Made by a program: the position numbers and the translations under genes. Source: Pseudarthrobacter sp. NamB4 (lineage in GTDB: Bacteria > Actinomycetota > Actinomycetes > Actinomycetales > Micrococcaceae). Taken from it: a stretch of DNA of 64,000 nt. The stretch spans positions 248,001 through 312,000 of the forward strand of contig NZ_VAHM01000001.1 in the NCBI RefSeq assembly GCF_005796185.1, given 5' to 3'. Positions 24,768-37,378 of this stretch are shown here, piece after piece. Each line of letters opens with the position of its first letter. Position 1 is the first letter of the stretch. The notes under the pieces were generated by a model, which searched no databases, was not told where the DNA came from, and was given only the letters and a program-made list of their open reading frames with translations.

Positions 24768-25834
24768 GCGACTGGGCAGGAATCTTCTGGCTGGCGGTCC
24801 TGCTGCTCGGCAACGCCTTTTTTGTTGGGGCTGAGTTCGCTGTCATGTCTGCCCGGCGCAGCCAGATCGAGCCGCTGGCTGAGGCAGGCTCCAAACGGGC
24901 CCAGACCACCCTCCGTGCCATGGAGAACGTGTCGCTCATGTTGGCGTGTGCGCAGCTCGGCATTACCGTCTGTTCTCTGCTGATCCTGCTGGTGGCCGAA
25001 CCGGCTATCCATCACCTGCTGGCCGTCCCGCTGGAGACGCTGGGCCTGCCGATGGAGATCGCCGATGTGGCGGCTTTCGCCGTGGCCCTGATGCTGGTGA
25101 CCTTCCTCCACGTGACTTTTGGCGAGATGGTGCCCAAGAACATCTCGGTCTCCGTGGCGGACAAGGCAGCGCTCCTGCTGGCGCCGCCGTTGATGTTCGT
25201 TGCCCGGCTGGTCCATCCCGTCATTTCGGTGCTGAACTGGTCTGCCAACCACATCCTCAAGCTCCTCCGCATTGAGCCCAAGGACGAGGTGAATTCATCC
25301 TTCACCCTGGAGGAGGTCCAGTCCATAGTCCAGGAGTCCACGCGCCACGGCCTGGTGGATGACGACGCCGGGCTCATCACCGGCGCGCTGGAGTTCTCCG
25401 AGTACACGGCGGCGGACATCATGGTTCCGCTCGACAAACTGGTCATGCTGAAATCGGCCACTACCCCGGTGGAGTTCGAGAAGGCGGTGAGCCGGACAGG
25501 ATTTTCCCGGTTCCCCATGCTCGACGACGAGGACATGCTGTACGGCTACCTCCACGTCAAGGACGTGCTTTCGATCCCGGAGCAGGCTTACGGACGGCCC
25601 ATCGCCGAAAGCCGCATCCGGTCCCTCGCGAACCTGGCGCTGGGCGACGAGATTGAAAAGGCGATGTCCGTCATGCAGCGCACAGGTTCCCACCTGGCGC
25701 GGGTGATTGGTCCGGACGGCAACACCCAGGGGGTCCTGTTCCTGGAAGACGTCATCGAGCAGTTGGTGGGTGAGATCCGGGACGCCACGCAGGCTACCGG
25801 CATCCGCCGGCTCGGACAGCCGAACGGGGGATAG
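24764..25834 (+). CDS. CNNM/CorC family membrane protein with CBS pair (second of two)
   Basis: Paralogue of the preceding protein, 356 residues, starting on an ATGA overlap. The CNNM domain (about 1-190) reads FFVGAEFAVMSARRSQIEPLAE, given as FFVGAEFAVMSARR, and keeps FGEMVPKNISVS. The CBS pair covers about 205-335 and ends LFLEDVIEQLVGEI. It lacks the C-terminal CorC_HlyC domain that the first protein has, stopping soon after the second CBS motif. The asymmetry within a translationally coupled pair suggests a two-subunit assembly. A perfect terminator follows. Confidence 0.88.
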   Translation: MSDWAGIFWLAVLLLGNAFFVGAEFAVMSARRSQIEPLAEAGSKRAQTTLRAMENVSLMLACAQLGITVCSLLILLVAEPAIHHLLAVPLETLGLPMEIADVAAFAVALMLVTFLHVTFGEMVPKNISVSVADKAALLLAPPLMFVARLVHPVISVLNWSANHILKLLRIEPKDEVNSSFTLEEVQSIVQESTRHGLVDDDAGLITGALEFSEYTAADIMVPLDKLVMLKSATTPVEFEKAVSRTGFSRFPMLDDEDMLYGYLHVKDVLSIPEQAYGRPIAESRIRSLANLALGDEIEKAMSVMQRTGSHLARVIGPDGNTQGVLFLEDVIEQLVGEIRDATQATGIRRLGQPNGG

Positions 25835-25837
25835 CGG

Positions 25838-25885
25838 GCCGGTGCCCTTCCCGGTGACGGGAAGGGCACCGGCTTCTTCTGTTTT
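25838..25885 (+). terminator. Terminator of the CNNM operon
   Basis: A perfect 16-base-pair stem (25838-25853 with 25858-25873) and GTGA loop are followed by a T-rich tail TTCTTCTGTTTT. It starts three bases after the stop codon. Confidence 0.93.
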
Positions 25886-25905
25886 AATAGTAATCATTCC
25901 CATTT
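25883..25905 (+). promoter_or_regulatory. Candidate Zur/Fur-type operator
   Basis: AT-rich stretch in a GC-rich neighbourhood, containing TAATAGTAATCATT followed by CCCATT. On the other strand it reads AATGGGAATGATTACTATT, close to the AATGATTATCATT core of Zur/Fur boxes. It precedes the zinc transporter remnant, and a Zur-like regulator is encoded 1.2 kb downstream. Confidence 0.45.
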
Positions 25906-25917
25906 AGAGGTAAAGCA

Positions 25918-26257
25918 ATGGCCGTCCACGCCCAGGCCTACCAGGTCCCTCGCACGCATGGGGGTGTCCGGAGCGCTCATTAACAAGCAGTGCCACGGGA
26001 AGAACAGCGCCGTGGTGTTCGTGACGCACGAGATCAACCCCATCATCGGCTATGTGGACCGCGTGCTTTACCTTGCCGGAGGACGCTTCAAGGTAGGCAC
26101 TTCCGAGGAAGTCATGACCACGGAGGTACTGTCAGAGCTCTACGGCAGCCACGTGGAAGTCATCCATGCCAACGGCCGGATCGTGGTGGTGGGCCTGCCC
26201 GATGCCACCACCCACCACCCTGCAGAAACGCATGCCCTGGCGGGAGAGCCTGCCTGA
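25918..26257 (+). pseudogene. Truncated zinc/manganese ABC transporter ATPase (ZnuC/AztA-like)
   Basis: Only the last part of an ABC ATPase remains. From about 25975 the frame reads NKQCHGKNSAVVFVTHEIN, with the H-loop THE, and continues with the usual C-terminal tail (VDRVLYLAGGRFKVGTSEEV, ELYGSHVEVIHANGRIVVVG) to TGA at 26255-26257. Walker A, signature and Walker B are absent; roughly 170 residues are missing. The ATG at 25918, with AGAGG upstream, opens a different frame that stops after 21 codons, so the join is out of frame. The simplest reading is a deletion joining the start of the operon to the 3' end of the ATPase gene. An in-frame start at 25958 could make a 99-residue fragment that could not bind ATP. 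It overlaps the permease start. Confidence 0.8.
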
Positions 26258-27135
26258 TGGACGCGGACGGTATCCTCGAGGCCATCTTCAGCATCGAAAA
26301 TTATGGGGAGCTGCTGGTCCTGGTCCAGAACTCCATCTGGGCAGGCGCCGTGCTGGGCCTCCTGGGCGGTCTGGTGGGGACCTTCGTCATGAAGCGGGAC
26401 CTGGCCTTCGCGGTCCACGGCATTTCCGAACTCTCTTTTGCCGGCGCCGCCTTCGCACTGCTGATTGGCGCGGACATCGTTTTCGGGTCGCTGATCGGGT
26501 CCGTTGCCGCCGCACTGCTTCTTGGCTTGATGGGTGTGCGGGCCAGGGACAAGAACTCCATCATTGGCGTGATCATGCCCTTTGGCCTGGGGCTGGGCAT
26601 TTTGTTCCTGTCCCTTTACGAGGGACGTGCGGCGAACAAATTCGGCCTGCTGACCGGGCAGATTGTTTCCGTGGACGTTGTCCAGCTGCAGGCTCTCGCC
26701 GGGACGGTAGTAGTGGTGATGGTTGCCCTGGTCGCCATCTGGCGTCCGCTCAATTTCGCCAGCGTTGATCCGGAGCTGGCCGAGGCCCGGGGTGTTCCCG
26801 TGCGGACGCTTGCCATCGTGTTCATGGTCCTGCTCGGGATCAGCGTGGCACTCTCCATCCAGGTGGTGGGAGCCCTCCTGGTGCTCGCCCTGCTGATCAC
26901 CCCGGCGGCAGCAGCACTGCGCGTGACGTCATCCCCGGCCGCAGTAGTGGCCCTGAGTGTCGCGTTCGCGCTGACGGCCACGGTGGGAGGCATCCTGCTG
27001 GCACTGGGCGGCCGCATCGCCATCAGCCCCTACGTCACAACACTGTCGTTCCTGATCTACCTGGTGTGCAGGGTCATGGGCTCGGTCCGGAAGGGCCGCG
27101 GCATCAATGGGCGGGTGGCAGCAGGAACGGCCTAA
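26257..27135 (+). CDS. Metal ABC transporter permease (ZnuB/AztB-like)
   Basis: Membrane subunit of an ABC-3 family zinc or manganese importer. The ATG shares one base with the stop of the ATPase remnant (TGATG); 292 residues. About eight hydrophobic helices are seen, with family segments FVMKRDLAFAVHGISELSFA (conserved HG/ISE motif) and GVIMPFGLGLGILFLSLYEG. The frame is intact although its ATPase is truncated and no substrate-binding protein gene is present, so it is either a relic or works with an ATPase encoded elsewhere. It converges with the Zur-type gene; the stop codons overlap. Confidence 0.88.
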   Translation: MDADGILEAIFSIENYGELLVLVQNSIWAGAVLGLLGGLVGTFVMKRDLAFAVHGISELSFAGAAFALLIGADIVFGSLIGSVAAALLLGLMGVRARDKNSIIGVIMPFGLGLGILFLSLYEGRAANKFGLLTGQIVSVDVVQLQALAGTVVVVMVALVAIWRPLNFASVDPELAEARGVPVRTLAIVFMVLLGISVALSIQVVGALLVLALLITPAAAALRVTSSPAAVVALSVAFALTATVGGILLALGGRIAISPYVTTLSFLIYLVCRVMGSVRKGRGINGRVAAGTA

Positions 27136-27596
27136 ACGCCGCCGGCAGCCTTTCGTGCCGTGCAGTCCGGGCACAGCCCGAAAATTTCCACGGTGTGCGC
27201 CACCTCCGTGTAGCCGTGTTCCGCTGCTGTGCGCGCCGCCCAGGTTTCCACAGCGGGCGCTTCAACCTCCACTGCCTTTCCGCAGTTCCGGCACAGCAGG
27301 TGGTGGTGGTGCACCGTGACGGCGCAGCGGCGGTAGACGGCCTCGCCGTCGCCGCTACGCAGGACATCCACCAGCCCTTCGTCAGCGAGCGACTGGAGGA
27401 TCCGGTAGGCGGTGGCCAGGGACACCGGGGCGCCCTGGTTCTGCAGGATCCGGTACAGCTCCTGGGTGCTGACGAAATCGTCCAGTTCATCCAGTGCTGC
27501 GCTGACGGCCCGGCGCTGCTTCGTGACGCGCTGTTCCCTGCCGCCGCCGGTTACCGGGGACGGGGTGGTGGAATCAGCCTTGGCGCCGAAGGGCAT
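27132..27596 (-). CDS. zur: Fur family regulator, probably Zur
   Basis: Zinc-responsive repressor. The ATG at 27596 is preferred (154 residues); a TTG at 27626 would add ten residues. The winged helix (about 20-85) reads LDDFVSTQELYRILQNQG and VSLATAYRILQSLADEGL, followed by the metal-binding dimer domain with HHHHLLCRNC (sensor His cluster and first structural CxxC) and CPDC (second CxxC). Position next to a zinc-type permease and a candidate operator favours Zur over Fur or PerR. Its own stop overlaps that of the permease gene. Confidence 0.85.
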   Translation of the reverse strand: MPFGAKADSTTPSPVTGGGREQRVTKQRRAVSAALDELDDFVSTQELYRILQNQGAPVSLATAYRILQSLADEGLVDVLRSGDGEAVYRRCAVTVHHHHLLCRNCGKAVEVEAPAVETWAARTAAEHGYTEVAHTVEIFGLCPDCTARKAAGGV

Positions 27597-27689
27597 GGGT
27601 GGACTCGCTTCCTCAGATGGTGGCAAAGATACAGATTACCAGCCGAGGCTTCGTGGACATGGTCCGGAGGCGGACCCTAGGCTGGCGCT

Positions 27690-28346
27690 ATGAAGCTGAC
27701 CAAATACACCCACGCCTGCATCCGCCTCGAAAAGGACGGCCGGGTCCTGGTCCTTGATCCTGGCAACTTCTCCGAATCGGAGGAGGCCCTGCGCGGTGCT
27801 GAAAGCGTACTGGTCACGCATGAGCACGCCGACCACATCGACGTCCCGGTGGTGGTCCAGGCGCTGGAGGAAAACACGGACCTGGCGGTTTATGCGCCGG
27901 CAGGCGTGGCCGCCCAGCTGCAGGAAAAGCTAGACGGGGCCGGTGCGAGGATCCACTCAGTGAACCCGGGCTCGCACTTCGAGGCTGCAGGCTTCACTGT
28001 CCGCAGCTTCGGCGGCCAGCACGCCCTGATCCATCCGCAGATTCCGGTGGTGGCGAACATCGGCTACCTTATCGACGACAACGTCTACCACCCGGGGGAC
28101 TCATTCGTGGTTCCTGACGGCATCAGCGTGAGCACCCTGCTGGTTCCCCTCCACGCACCGTGGAGCAAGTCCGCGGAAGTGGTGGACTTCGTGATCGGCG
28201 TCCGGGCTCCGCGGGCCTTCCAGATCCATGACGGGCTGCTTAACGACAATGGCCTGAAAATTGTGGAAGGCCATGTCCAGAGAATCGGGGCCAAGTACGG
28301 CACGCAGTACAGCCACCTGTCTCCCCGGGAGTCGGTAGAAGTCTAA
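27690..28346 (+). CDS. MBL-fold metallo-hydrolase (UlaG-like)
   Basis: Metallo-beta-lactamase superfamily hydrolase of unknown substrate, 218 residues. The metal-binding HxHxDH appears as THEHADHID (about residues 43-51), a further His lies in GGQHALIH, Asp in YHPGDSF, and the last His in PLHAPW; the start [13 protein letters not shown] is typical of the UlaG-like branch. Family members include RNA and lactone hydrolases, and none can be chosen here. It is transcribed toward the cysteine-synthase-like gene and their stop codons overlap by three bases. Confidence 0.85.
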   Translation: MKLTKYTHACIRLEKDGRVLVLDPGNFSESEEALRGAESVLVTHEHADHIDVPVVVQALEENTDLAVYAPAGVAAQLQEKLDGAGARIHSVNPGSHFEAAGFTVRSFGGQHALIHPQIPVVANIGYLIDDNVYHPGDSFVVPDGISVSTLLVPLHAPWSKSAEVVDFVIGVRAPRAFQIHDGLLNDNGLKIVEGHVQRIGAKYGTQYSHLSPRESVEV

Positions 28347-29446
28347 ACGGGGCCGGGTTCCCAGCGGCCCGTATCGAAGAACGCCGCGATGAGCGCTTCG
28401 TAGGGCTCCGGGGCCAGCCCCTGGGCACCCAGCCACTCCTGGTTGTAGTAGCTGCCGGCATAGCGTTCTCCGCCGTCGCACATCAGGGAAACCACACTGC
28501 CCTTGCGGCCGCCGGCAACCATTTCCGCAACCAGCTGCCACACGCCCCACAGGTTGGTGCCGGTGGAAGGCCCTGCATGGAGCCCGGCCAGGCGGTGAAG
28601 GTGCCGCATTGCGGCCACGGACGCTGCGTCGGGGACCTGGAGCATACGGTCAATCACGGAGGGCACGAAACTGGGCTCCATCCGCGGCCTGCCGATGCCC
28701 TCGATTCGGGAGGGTAGGCCCGCCGGAGCTTCGGAGTCTGCCAGCCAGCCGGGGTAGAACGCCGAATTTTCCGGATCCACCACCAGCAGCTGGGTCGGGT
28801 GGCTGTGGTAGCGGAGATACCGGCCGATCGTTGCGCTGGTTCCGCCGGTCCCGGCACCCACCACGATCCAGTCCGGGACACGGTACTCCTCCAGTTCCAG
28901 CTGGCCAAAAATGGATTCGGCAATGTTGTTGTTTCCGCGCCAGTCGGTTGCGCGCTCGGCATACGTGAACTGGTCCATGTAATGGCCCTTGCAGGTGGCG
29001 GCAACCTCCTGGGCCCTGGCATAAACGTCCGACGCGTGCTCCACGAGCAGGCAGGACCCGCCGAACTGTTCGATCAGGGCGATCTTCTCTGGGCTGGTAG
29101 TTCGGGCCATCACTGCAATGAACGGCAGGCCAAGGAGCTGGGCGAAGTACGCCTCTGACACCGCCGTACTCCCGCTCGAGGCCTCAACGATCGTGGTGTC
29201 CTCCCGGATCCAGCCGTTCACCAGCCCGAAGAGGAACAGCGAGCGGGCCAGCCGGTGCTTCAGGCTGCCTGAGCGATGGGTCGACTCGTCCTTGAGGTAA
29301 AGGTGCACGCCCCAGTGTTCCGGAAGCGGGACTGAGTAGAGGTGCGTGTCGGCGGAGCGGTTGTTTTCGGCCCTGATCCTGCGGATTGCCTGGTCTGCCC
29401 ATTCCCGGTTCCCGTTGAACCGGCCTGGGCTGCGCTCGATCTTCAC
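28343..29446 (-). CDS. Cysteine synthase-fold PLP enzyme (Cds1-like cysteine desulfhydrase)
   Basis: PLP-dependent beta-family enzyme of 367 residues. The Schiff-base lysine is in [11 protein letters not shown] (about residue 63), the substrate loop in [15 protein letters not shown], and the phosphate-binding [11 protein letters not shown] near 200. The sequence resembles mycobacterial Cds1, which degrades L-cysteine to sulfide, pyruvate and ammonia, more than CysK or CysM; this assignment is from memory. A rhodanese gene starts divergently 76 bases away, consistent with sulfide/persulfide metabolism. Confidence 0.75.
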   Translation of the reverse strand: MKIERSPGRFNGNREWADQAIRRIRAENNRSADTHLYSVPLPEHWGVHLYLKDESTHRSGSLKHRLARSLFLFGLVNGWIREDTTIVEASSGSTAVSEAYFAQLLGLPFIAVMARTTSPEKIALIEQFGGSCLLVEHASDVYARAQEVAATCKGHYMDQFTYAERATDWRGNNNIAESIFGQLELEEYRVPDWIVVGAGTGGTSATIGRYLRYHSHPTQLLVVDPENSAFYPGWLADSEAPAGLPSRIEGIGRPRMEPSFVPSVIDRMLQVPDAASVAAMRHLHRLAGLHAGPSTGTNLWGVWQLVAEMVAGGRKGSVVSLMCDGGERYAGSYYNQEWLGAQGLAPEPYEALIAAFFDTGRWEPGPV

Positions 29447-29522
29447 CGCACCAGCCTACCCGCGGTCCGAAGGGCTGCGGTTAGAGTGGAGCCGTTGGCC
29501 ATACCACCGCTGAAGGAGTGCA

Positions 29523-30419
29523 ATGAATCCCCTCATCGACGTGGCTGCGCTGCAGGCCCGTCTGGCGGAAAACCGCCGCACTGTACTGCTTGACGTGCGC
29601 TGGGCCCTGGGGGACCCGCACGGCTACCGGCACTACCTGCAGGGGCATCTCCCTGGAGCCGTTTTCGTGGACCTCGCCACGGAGCTTGCCGCTCCGGCAC
29701 TGCCGGCCCGGGGCAGGCACCCCCTTCCGGCACTTGGCGACTTCGAGGAGAGCGCGAGGCGCTGGGGCATCAACGACGGCGACGCCGTGGTTGCTTACGA
29801 TGACAGCGGCAACATGGCAGCAGCCCGTGCGTGGTGGATGCTGCGGAATGCCGGCGTGGAAGACGTATACCTGCTCGACGGCGGCCTGGCCGCCTGGCGC
29901 GCGGCGGGCCTTCCGGTCGAGTCCGGATCAGTTGTCCCGGAAGCGGGGAACGTGCGCCTTGCGGAGGGCAACATGCCCATGGTCGACGCCGATGCTGCCG
30001 CCGCCTGGCCGGAGAAGGGCCTCCTGCTGGACGCGCGGGCGGGGGAAAGGTACCGGGGTGAGGTTGAGCCTGTGGACCCGCGGGCCGGCCACATTCCAGG
30101 CGCAGTGAGTGCGCCGACGTCGGACAACCTGGACGGCAGCGGACTGTTCCTGCAGCCGGACATGCTGCGGCGGCGCTTCGAGTCGCTGGGCGTTGGGGAG
30201 GGGGTGCCGGTGGCCGTCTACTGCGGGTCCGGCGTAACAGCGGCACATGGGGTGGCAGCACTTGAGCTTGCCGGTTTCCGTGCTGCACTGTATCCGGGCT
30301 CGTTTTCGGAGTGGTCCAACAACCCGCAGCTGCCCGTTGCGACGGGTGAAGAACCAGGCCTGCCGGGCGGCCTGCCGGGTGGAAACAGTGTTGCGGGCGA
30401 GGGTAGCGTCGCACTATGA
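29523..30419 (+). CDS. Thiosulfate/3-mercaptopyruvate sulfurtransferase (two rhodanese domains)
   Basis: Transfers sulfane sulfur from thiosulfate or mercaptopyruvate to thiol acceptors or cyanide. The 298-residue protein has an inactive N-terminal rhodanese domain (about 5-125) and a C-terminal catalytic one (about 155-280), with the active cysteine in the loop YCGSGVTA. CGSGVT is the 3-mercaptopyruvate-type pattern (CG[ST]GVT), so that activity is favoured. It overlaps the following dehydrogenase gene by four bases and is divergent from the cysteine-desulfhydrase-like gene. Confidence 0.9.
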   Translation: MNPLIDVAALQARLAENRRTVLLDVRWALGDPHGYRHYLQGHLPGAVFVDLATELAAPALPARGRHPLPALGDFEESARRWGINDGDAVVAYDDSGNMAAARAWWMLRNAGVEDVYLLDGGLAAWRAAGLPVESGSVVPEAGNVRLAEGNMPMVDADAAAAWPEKGLLLDARAGERYRGEVEPVDPRAGHIPGAVSAPTSDNLDGSGLFLQPDMLRRRFESLGVGEGVPVAVYCGSGVTAAHGVAALELAGFRAALYPGSFSEWSNNPQLPVATGEEPGLPGGLPGGNSVAGEGSVAL

Positions 30420-31606
30420 CGCCAGGACGCCCCGTACCCCCGCCCCTTGCCCGACCTTTCGCCCCGGCAGGGACTGCCGCTGAAGCAACTGCCGCTGAAC
30501 AGCTTCCTGCCGGATCTTCCGCTTCCGGCGGCATCCTTGCTGCCGCCTACGGCGCCACCTCACCTGCGAGCGGACTGGTGCCGTTGACCCTTGCCCGGCG
30601 CACTCCCCAGGCTGACGACATCGAAATTTCCATTGAGTTCTGCGGACTGTGCCATTCGGACGTGCACGCCACGCGCGGCGAGTGGGGTGGCCGGGCCTGG
30701 CCGCTGGTGCCCGGCCACGAAATCGTGGGGACCGTCAGCCGCCTCGGCTCCGCCGTGATGGACTTCAGGGTAGGGGACCGGGTGGGCGTGGGCTGCATCG
30801 TGGATTCATGCCGGGAATGCGACAGCTGCCAGGACGGCCTGGAGCAGTACTGCGAAAGAGGCATGACCGGCACCTACGGCGCGCAGGACCGCCGAAACGG
30901 CGGCGTGATTACCCAGGGCGGCTACTCGTCCTCGGTTGTGGTGGACCGCCGCTACGTTCTTCGCGTGCCGGACGCCCTGGACCCGGCCGCCGTCGCGCCG
31001 CTGCTTTGCGCAGGCGTCACCACGTACTCGCCGCTGCGCCACTTCGGGGTCGGCGAAGGCGACGTGGTGGGCGTCGTGGGACTCGGCGGACTGGGACATA
31101 TGGCGGTCAAACTGGCCAAGGCAATGGGAGCTGCAGTGGTGGTTTTCACCACGTCCGCGTCCAAAGTAGCGGCCGGCCTGGAGCTGGGCGCTGACGAGGT
31201 AGTCCTGTCCACGGACGAAGAGGCAATGGCAGCGGCGAACCGGACCATTGACGTCATCATCGACACCGTTGCCGCCCCGCACGACCTCAACCCCCTGTTC
31301 CGGACCTTGCGGGTTGACGGTGCACTCTTCCAGCTGGGCCTTCCGTCGGAGGACATGCCGCCGGTGAACCCCGCTGCCCTTATCAGGCGCCGGATCGCCT
31401 ACGCGGGCTCGCTGATCGGCGGCATTAACGAGACGCAGGAGATGCTGGACTTCTGCGCGGAGCAGGGCGTAATTGCGGACATCGAAATGGTTGACGCCGA
31501 CCAGCTCAATGATGCCTACGACCGTATGGTTGCAGGAGATGTGAAATACCGGTTCGTGCTGGACACCAGCACCCTGCAGGCACCCGCCAAGGAGGCAGAC
31601 GCATGA
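30416..31606 (+). CDS. Zinc-dependent NAD(P) alcohol dehydrogenase
   Basis: Medium-chain alcohol/aldehyde dehydrogenase of the cinnamyl-alcohol/YahK type, 396 residues. Catalytic zinc ligands appear in FCGLCHSDVH and PGHEIVG, structural zinc in the run CRECDSCQDGLEQYC, and the dinucleotide fold in VGLGGLGHMAVKLAKA. About 40 unconserved Pro/Ala-rich residues precede the enzyme core, so initiation downstream is possible, although the ATGA overlap with the sulfurtransferase gene supports this start. Closely related enzymes reduce aldehydes with NADPH. It overlaps the HIT gene by four bases. Confidence 0.9.
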   Translation: MTPGRPVPPPLARPFAPAGTAAEATAAEQLPAGSSASGGILAAAYGATSPASGLVPLTLARRTPQADDIEISIEFCGLCHSDVHATRGEWGGRAWPLVPGHEIVGTVSRLGSAVMDFRVGDRVGVGCIVDSCRECDSCQDGLEQYCERGMTGTYGAQDRRNGGVITQGGYSSSVVVDRRYVLRVPDALDPAAVAPLLCAGVTTYSPLRHFGVGEGDVVGVVGLGGLGHMAVKLAKAMGAAVVVFTTSASKVAAGLELGADEVVLSTDEEAMAAANRTIDVIIDTVAAPHDLNPLFRTLRVDGALFQLGLPSEDMPPVNPAALIRRRIAYAGSLIGGINETQEMLDFCAEQGVIADIEMVDADQLNDAYDRMVAGDVKYRFVLDTSTLQAPAKEADA

Positions 31607-32031
31607 GCACGCTCTTCACCAGGATCCTGAACGGCGAGATTCCCGGCCGCTTTGTCTGGCGCGAACCGGACGTCTCCGCGTTCCTCACCACCGGTCCGCT
31701 CGCCGACGGCCACACCCTGGTGGTTCCCACCGAGGAAGTGGACCGCTGGACCGACGCTTCGCCGGAAACGCTGGCGAAAGTCATGGAAGTGGCCCGGCGG
31801 ATTGGTGCCGTGCAGGTGGACATCTATGACGCGCCACGCGCCGGGCTGATTGTGGCCGGATATGAGATCAACCACCTCCACGTGCACGTCTGGCCCTCCA
31901 GGAGCATGGCGGACTTCAACTTCGCCTCCGCAGACCAGAACCCGGACCCGAAGGTTCTGGATGCCAATGCCGAGAAGCTCCGCCAGGGCCTGCGTGCTGC
32001 GGGGTACGGTCAGTTCGTTCCGGAAGGTTGA
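31603..32031 (+). CDS. HIT family nucleotide-binding protein
   Basis: Small nucleotide hydrolase/transferase of the histidine-triad superfamily, 142 residues. The motif His-x-His-x-His is seen in INHLHVHVWPS (about residues 88-98), and the N-terminal FTRILNGEIPGRFVW is typical of Hint/HIT proteins. Likely substrates are purine nucleoside phosphoramidates or dinucleoside polyphosphates. It is the last of three overlapping genes (rhodanese, dehydrogenase, HIT). A hairpin separates it from convergent hrpA. Confidence 0.9.
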   Translation: MSTLFTRILNGEIPGRFVWREPDVSAFLTTGPLADGHTLVVPTEEVDRWTDASPETLAKVMEVARRIGAVQVDIYDAPRAGLIVAGYEINHLHVHVWPSRSMADFNFASADQNPDPKVLDANAEKLRQGLRAAGYGQFVPEG

Positions 32032-32038
32032 GCGCCCC

Positions 32039-32066
32039 GGCTGTCCCCGCGAACAGCGGGACAGCC
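32039..32066. terminator. Hairpin between convergent HIT and hrpA genes
   Basis: Arms 32039-32046 and 32059-32066 pair over eight bases, and further GC pairs can form inside. There is no T tract on either side, so termination is plausible but weak. Confidence 0.4.
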
Positions 32067-32080
32067 AGGCGCCTGTTCCG

Positions 32081-36052
<3,972 letters not shown>

Positions 36053-36130
36053 GTCTGCTGACAGTCTACTGCGGGAGCCCGGGCTTCCCGCTTCGACCTT
36101 CAGCAGTGTTCATTCTCTTTTGGTCCCGGG

Positions 36131-36298
36131 CTAGAAGATACGGAGCGTGTAGTTGGTGCTTGGAAGGTCCAGGGCGGACCAGGCCTCGTGCGACTCGACG
36201 GGCGGGGTGTGCCCGCGGCCGTCGCTCAGGAGCGCCGAAACAGTGGCCGCGAAAACAAGGAGGAGCAGGACAATGAGGATGGTTGTGAGGATTTCCAT
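36131..36298 (-). CDS. Small single-pass membrane protein (55 residues)
   Basis: Unrecognised family. The ATG at 36298 opens 55 codons ending TAG. Residues 1-23 form a clear membrane helix (MEILTTILIVLLLLVFAATV then SALL), followed by a short polar tail with GRGHTPP and ending NYTLRIF. The tail contains HTPPVESHEAW. An AGGAG lies 12 bases upstream and GAGG closer in, so the ribosome site is imperfect. It lies upstream of hrpA on the same strand and is divergent from the GlxA-type regulator. Coding is supported by a coherent hydrophobic/polar pattern and its fit to the intergenic space. Confidence 0.6.
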   Translation of the reverse strand: MEILTTILIVLLLLVFAATVSALLSDGRGHTPPVESHEAWSALDLPSTNYTLRIF

Positions 36299-36379
36299 GC
36301 CTCAATGCTTCTCCTGCTGCCCGACAAGAAAAAGTGGCAGAAATGCCCAAAAAGCTCAAATTCCTGCCACAATGGAAGC

Positions 36380-37348
36380 ATGCTGAAGTCAGTGGCGGTG
36401 ATCGTGGTTCCAAACTTCTCGATCTTCGAGTTCGGTACTGCGTGCGAGGTGTTCGGCATCGATCGGTCCGGCCGGGGGAGCGGCGTCCCGGCCTTTGACT
36501 TCCGGGTCTGCACGCCTTCACCCGGAAACGTCCGGCTGAAGTCGGGTCTGTCCATGAACGTCAGCCTGGGGCTTGAAGCAACAGAGGATGCAGACCTGGT
36601 GATCATGGCTCCGTACGGCCATGATGACGAGTTGCCGGAGACCGTCCTTGACGCTCTGCGCGCCGCCGATGCCAGGGGCGCCTGGGTGATGTCGATCTGT
36701 TCCGGCGTTTTTGCTTTGGCCCGGGCCGGGTTGCTGGACGGCCGGCGCTGCACCACGCATTGGCACTACTCGGGGCAGCTGGCTGCCGAGTACCCGGGTG
36801 TGCAGGTGGATGAGAACGTCCTCTACGTGCAGGACGGCAACATCATTTCTTCCGCCGGCACCGCGGCAGGCATTGACGCGTGCCTCCACCTGGTGCGGGT
36901 GGAGCTGGGCGCGCATGTTGCTGCCGCCATCGCCAGGGACATGGTGGTTCCGCCCCACCGTGACGGCGGCCAGGCACAGTTTATTGACCGGCCCATGCCC
37001 ACCTGTGGTTCCGCCCCGATGGAGGAACTGCTGCGCTGGATGGTCAAGAACCTGGACCGTGAGCATTCGGTCAACGAACTGGCGGCCCGGGTGCACATGT
37101 CGCCCAGGACCTTTGCGAGAAGGTTCAGGTCAGAAACAGGTGCAACCCCCGCCGCCTGGCTTAACTCCCAGCGGGTACTCCGTGCCCAGGAACTCCTTGA
37201 ATCCACCGACCTGAACATCGAAGAGATCGCGAGGGAGTCCGGCTTTGGGCATCCTGTCCTGCTGAGGCACCATTTTGCGAAAGTCCTGGACACGAGCCCG
37301 CAGTCGTACCGCCGTGCCTTCCGCGGCCAGTTGGCTGAAGTGGTTTAG
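36380..37348 (+). CDS. GlxA/FtrA-type regulator (DJ-1/PfpI-like plus AraC HTH)
   Basis: Transcription regulator of 322 residues. The ATG at 36380 is chosen because the product then begins at the first strand, MLKSVAVIVVPNFSIFEFG; upstream in-frame codons are charged and irregular. The N-terminal DJ-1/PfpI-like domain (about 1-190) has the nucleophile-elbow region SICSGVFALARAGLLDG with Cys. Two AraC helix-turn-helix motifs follow (about 215-310): VNELAARVHMSPRTFARRF and IEEIARESGFGHPVLLRHHF. Family members sense small metabolites, often amines or amino acids. No target gene is evident from context. Confidence 0.88.
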   Translation: MLKSVAVIVVPNFSIFEFGTACEVFGIDRSGRGSGVPAFDFRVCTPSPGNVRLKSGLSMNVSLGLEATEDADLVIMAPYGHDDELPETVLDALRAADARGAWVMSICSGVFALARAGLLDGRRCTTHWHYSGQLAAEYPGVQVDENVLYVQDGNIISSAGTAAGIDACLHLVRVELGAHVAAAIARDMVVPPHRDGGQAQFIDRPMPTCGSAPMEELLRWMVKNLDREHSVNELAARVHMSPRTFARRFRSETGATPAAWLNSQRVLRAQELLESTDLNIEEIARESGFGHPVLLRHHFAKVLDTSPQSYRRAFRGQLAEVV

Positions 37349-37378
37349 TCCTGGGCGCGGCCGTCCCGTGGCTGCGCG

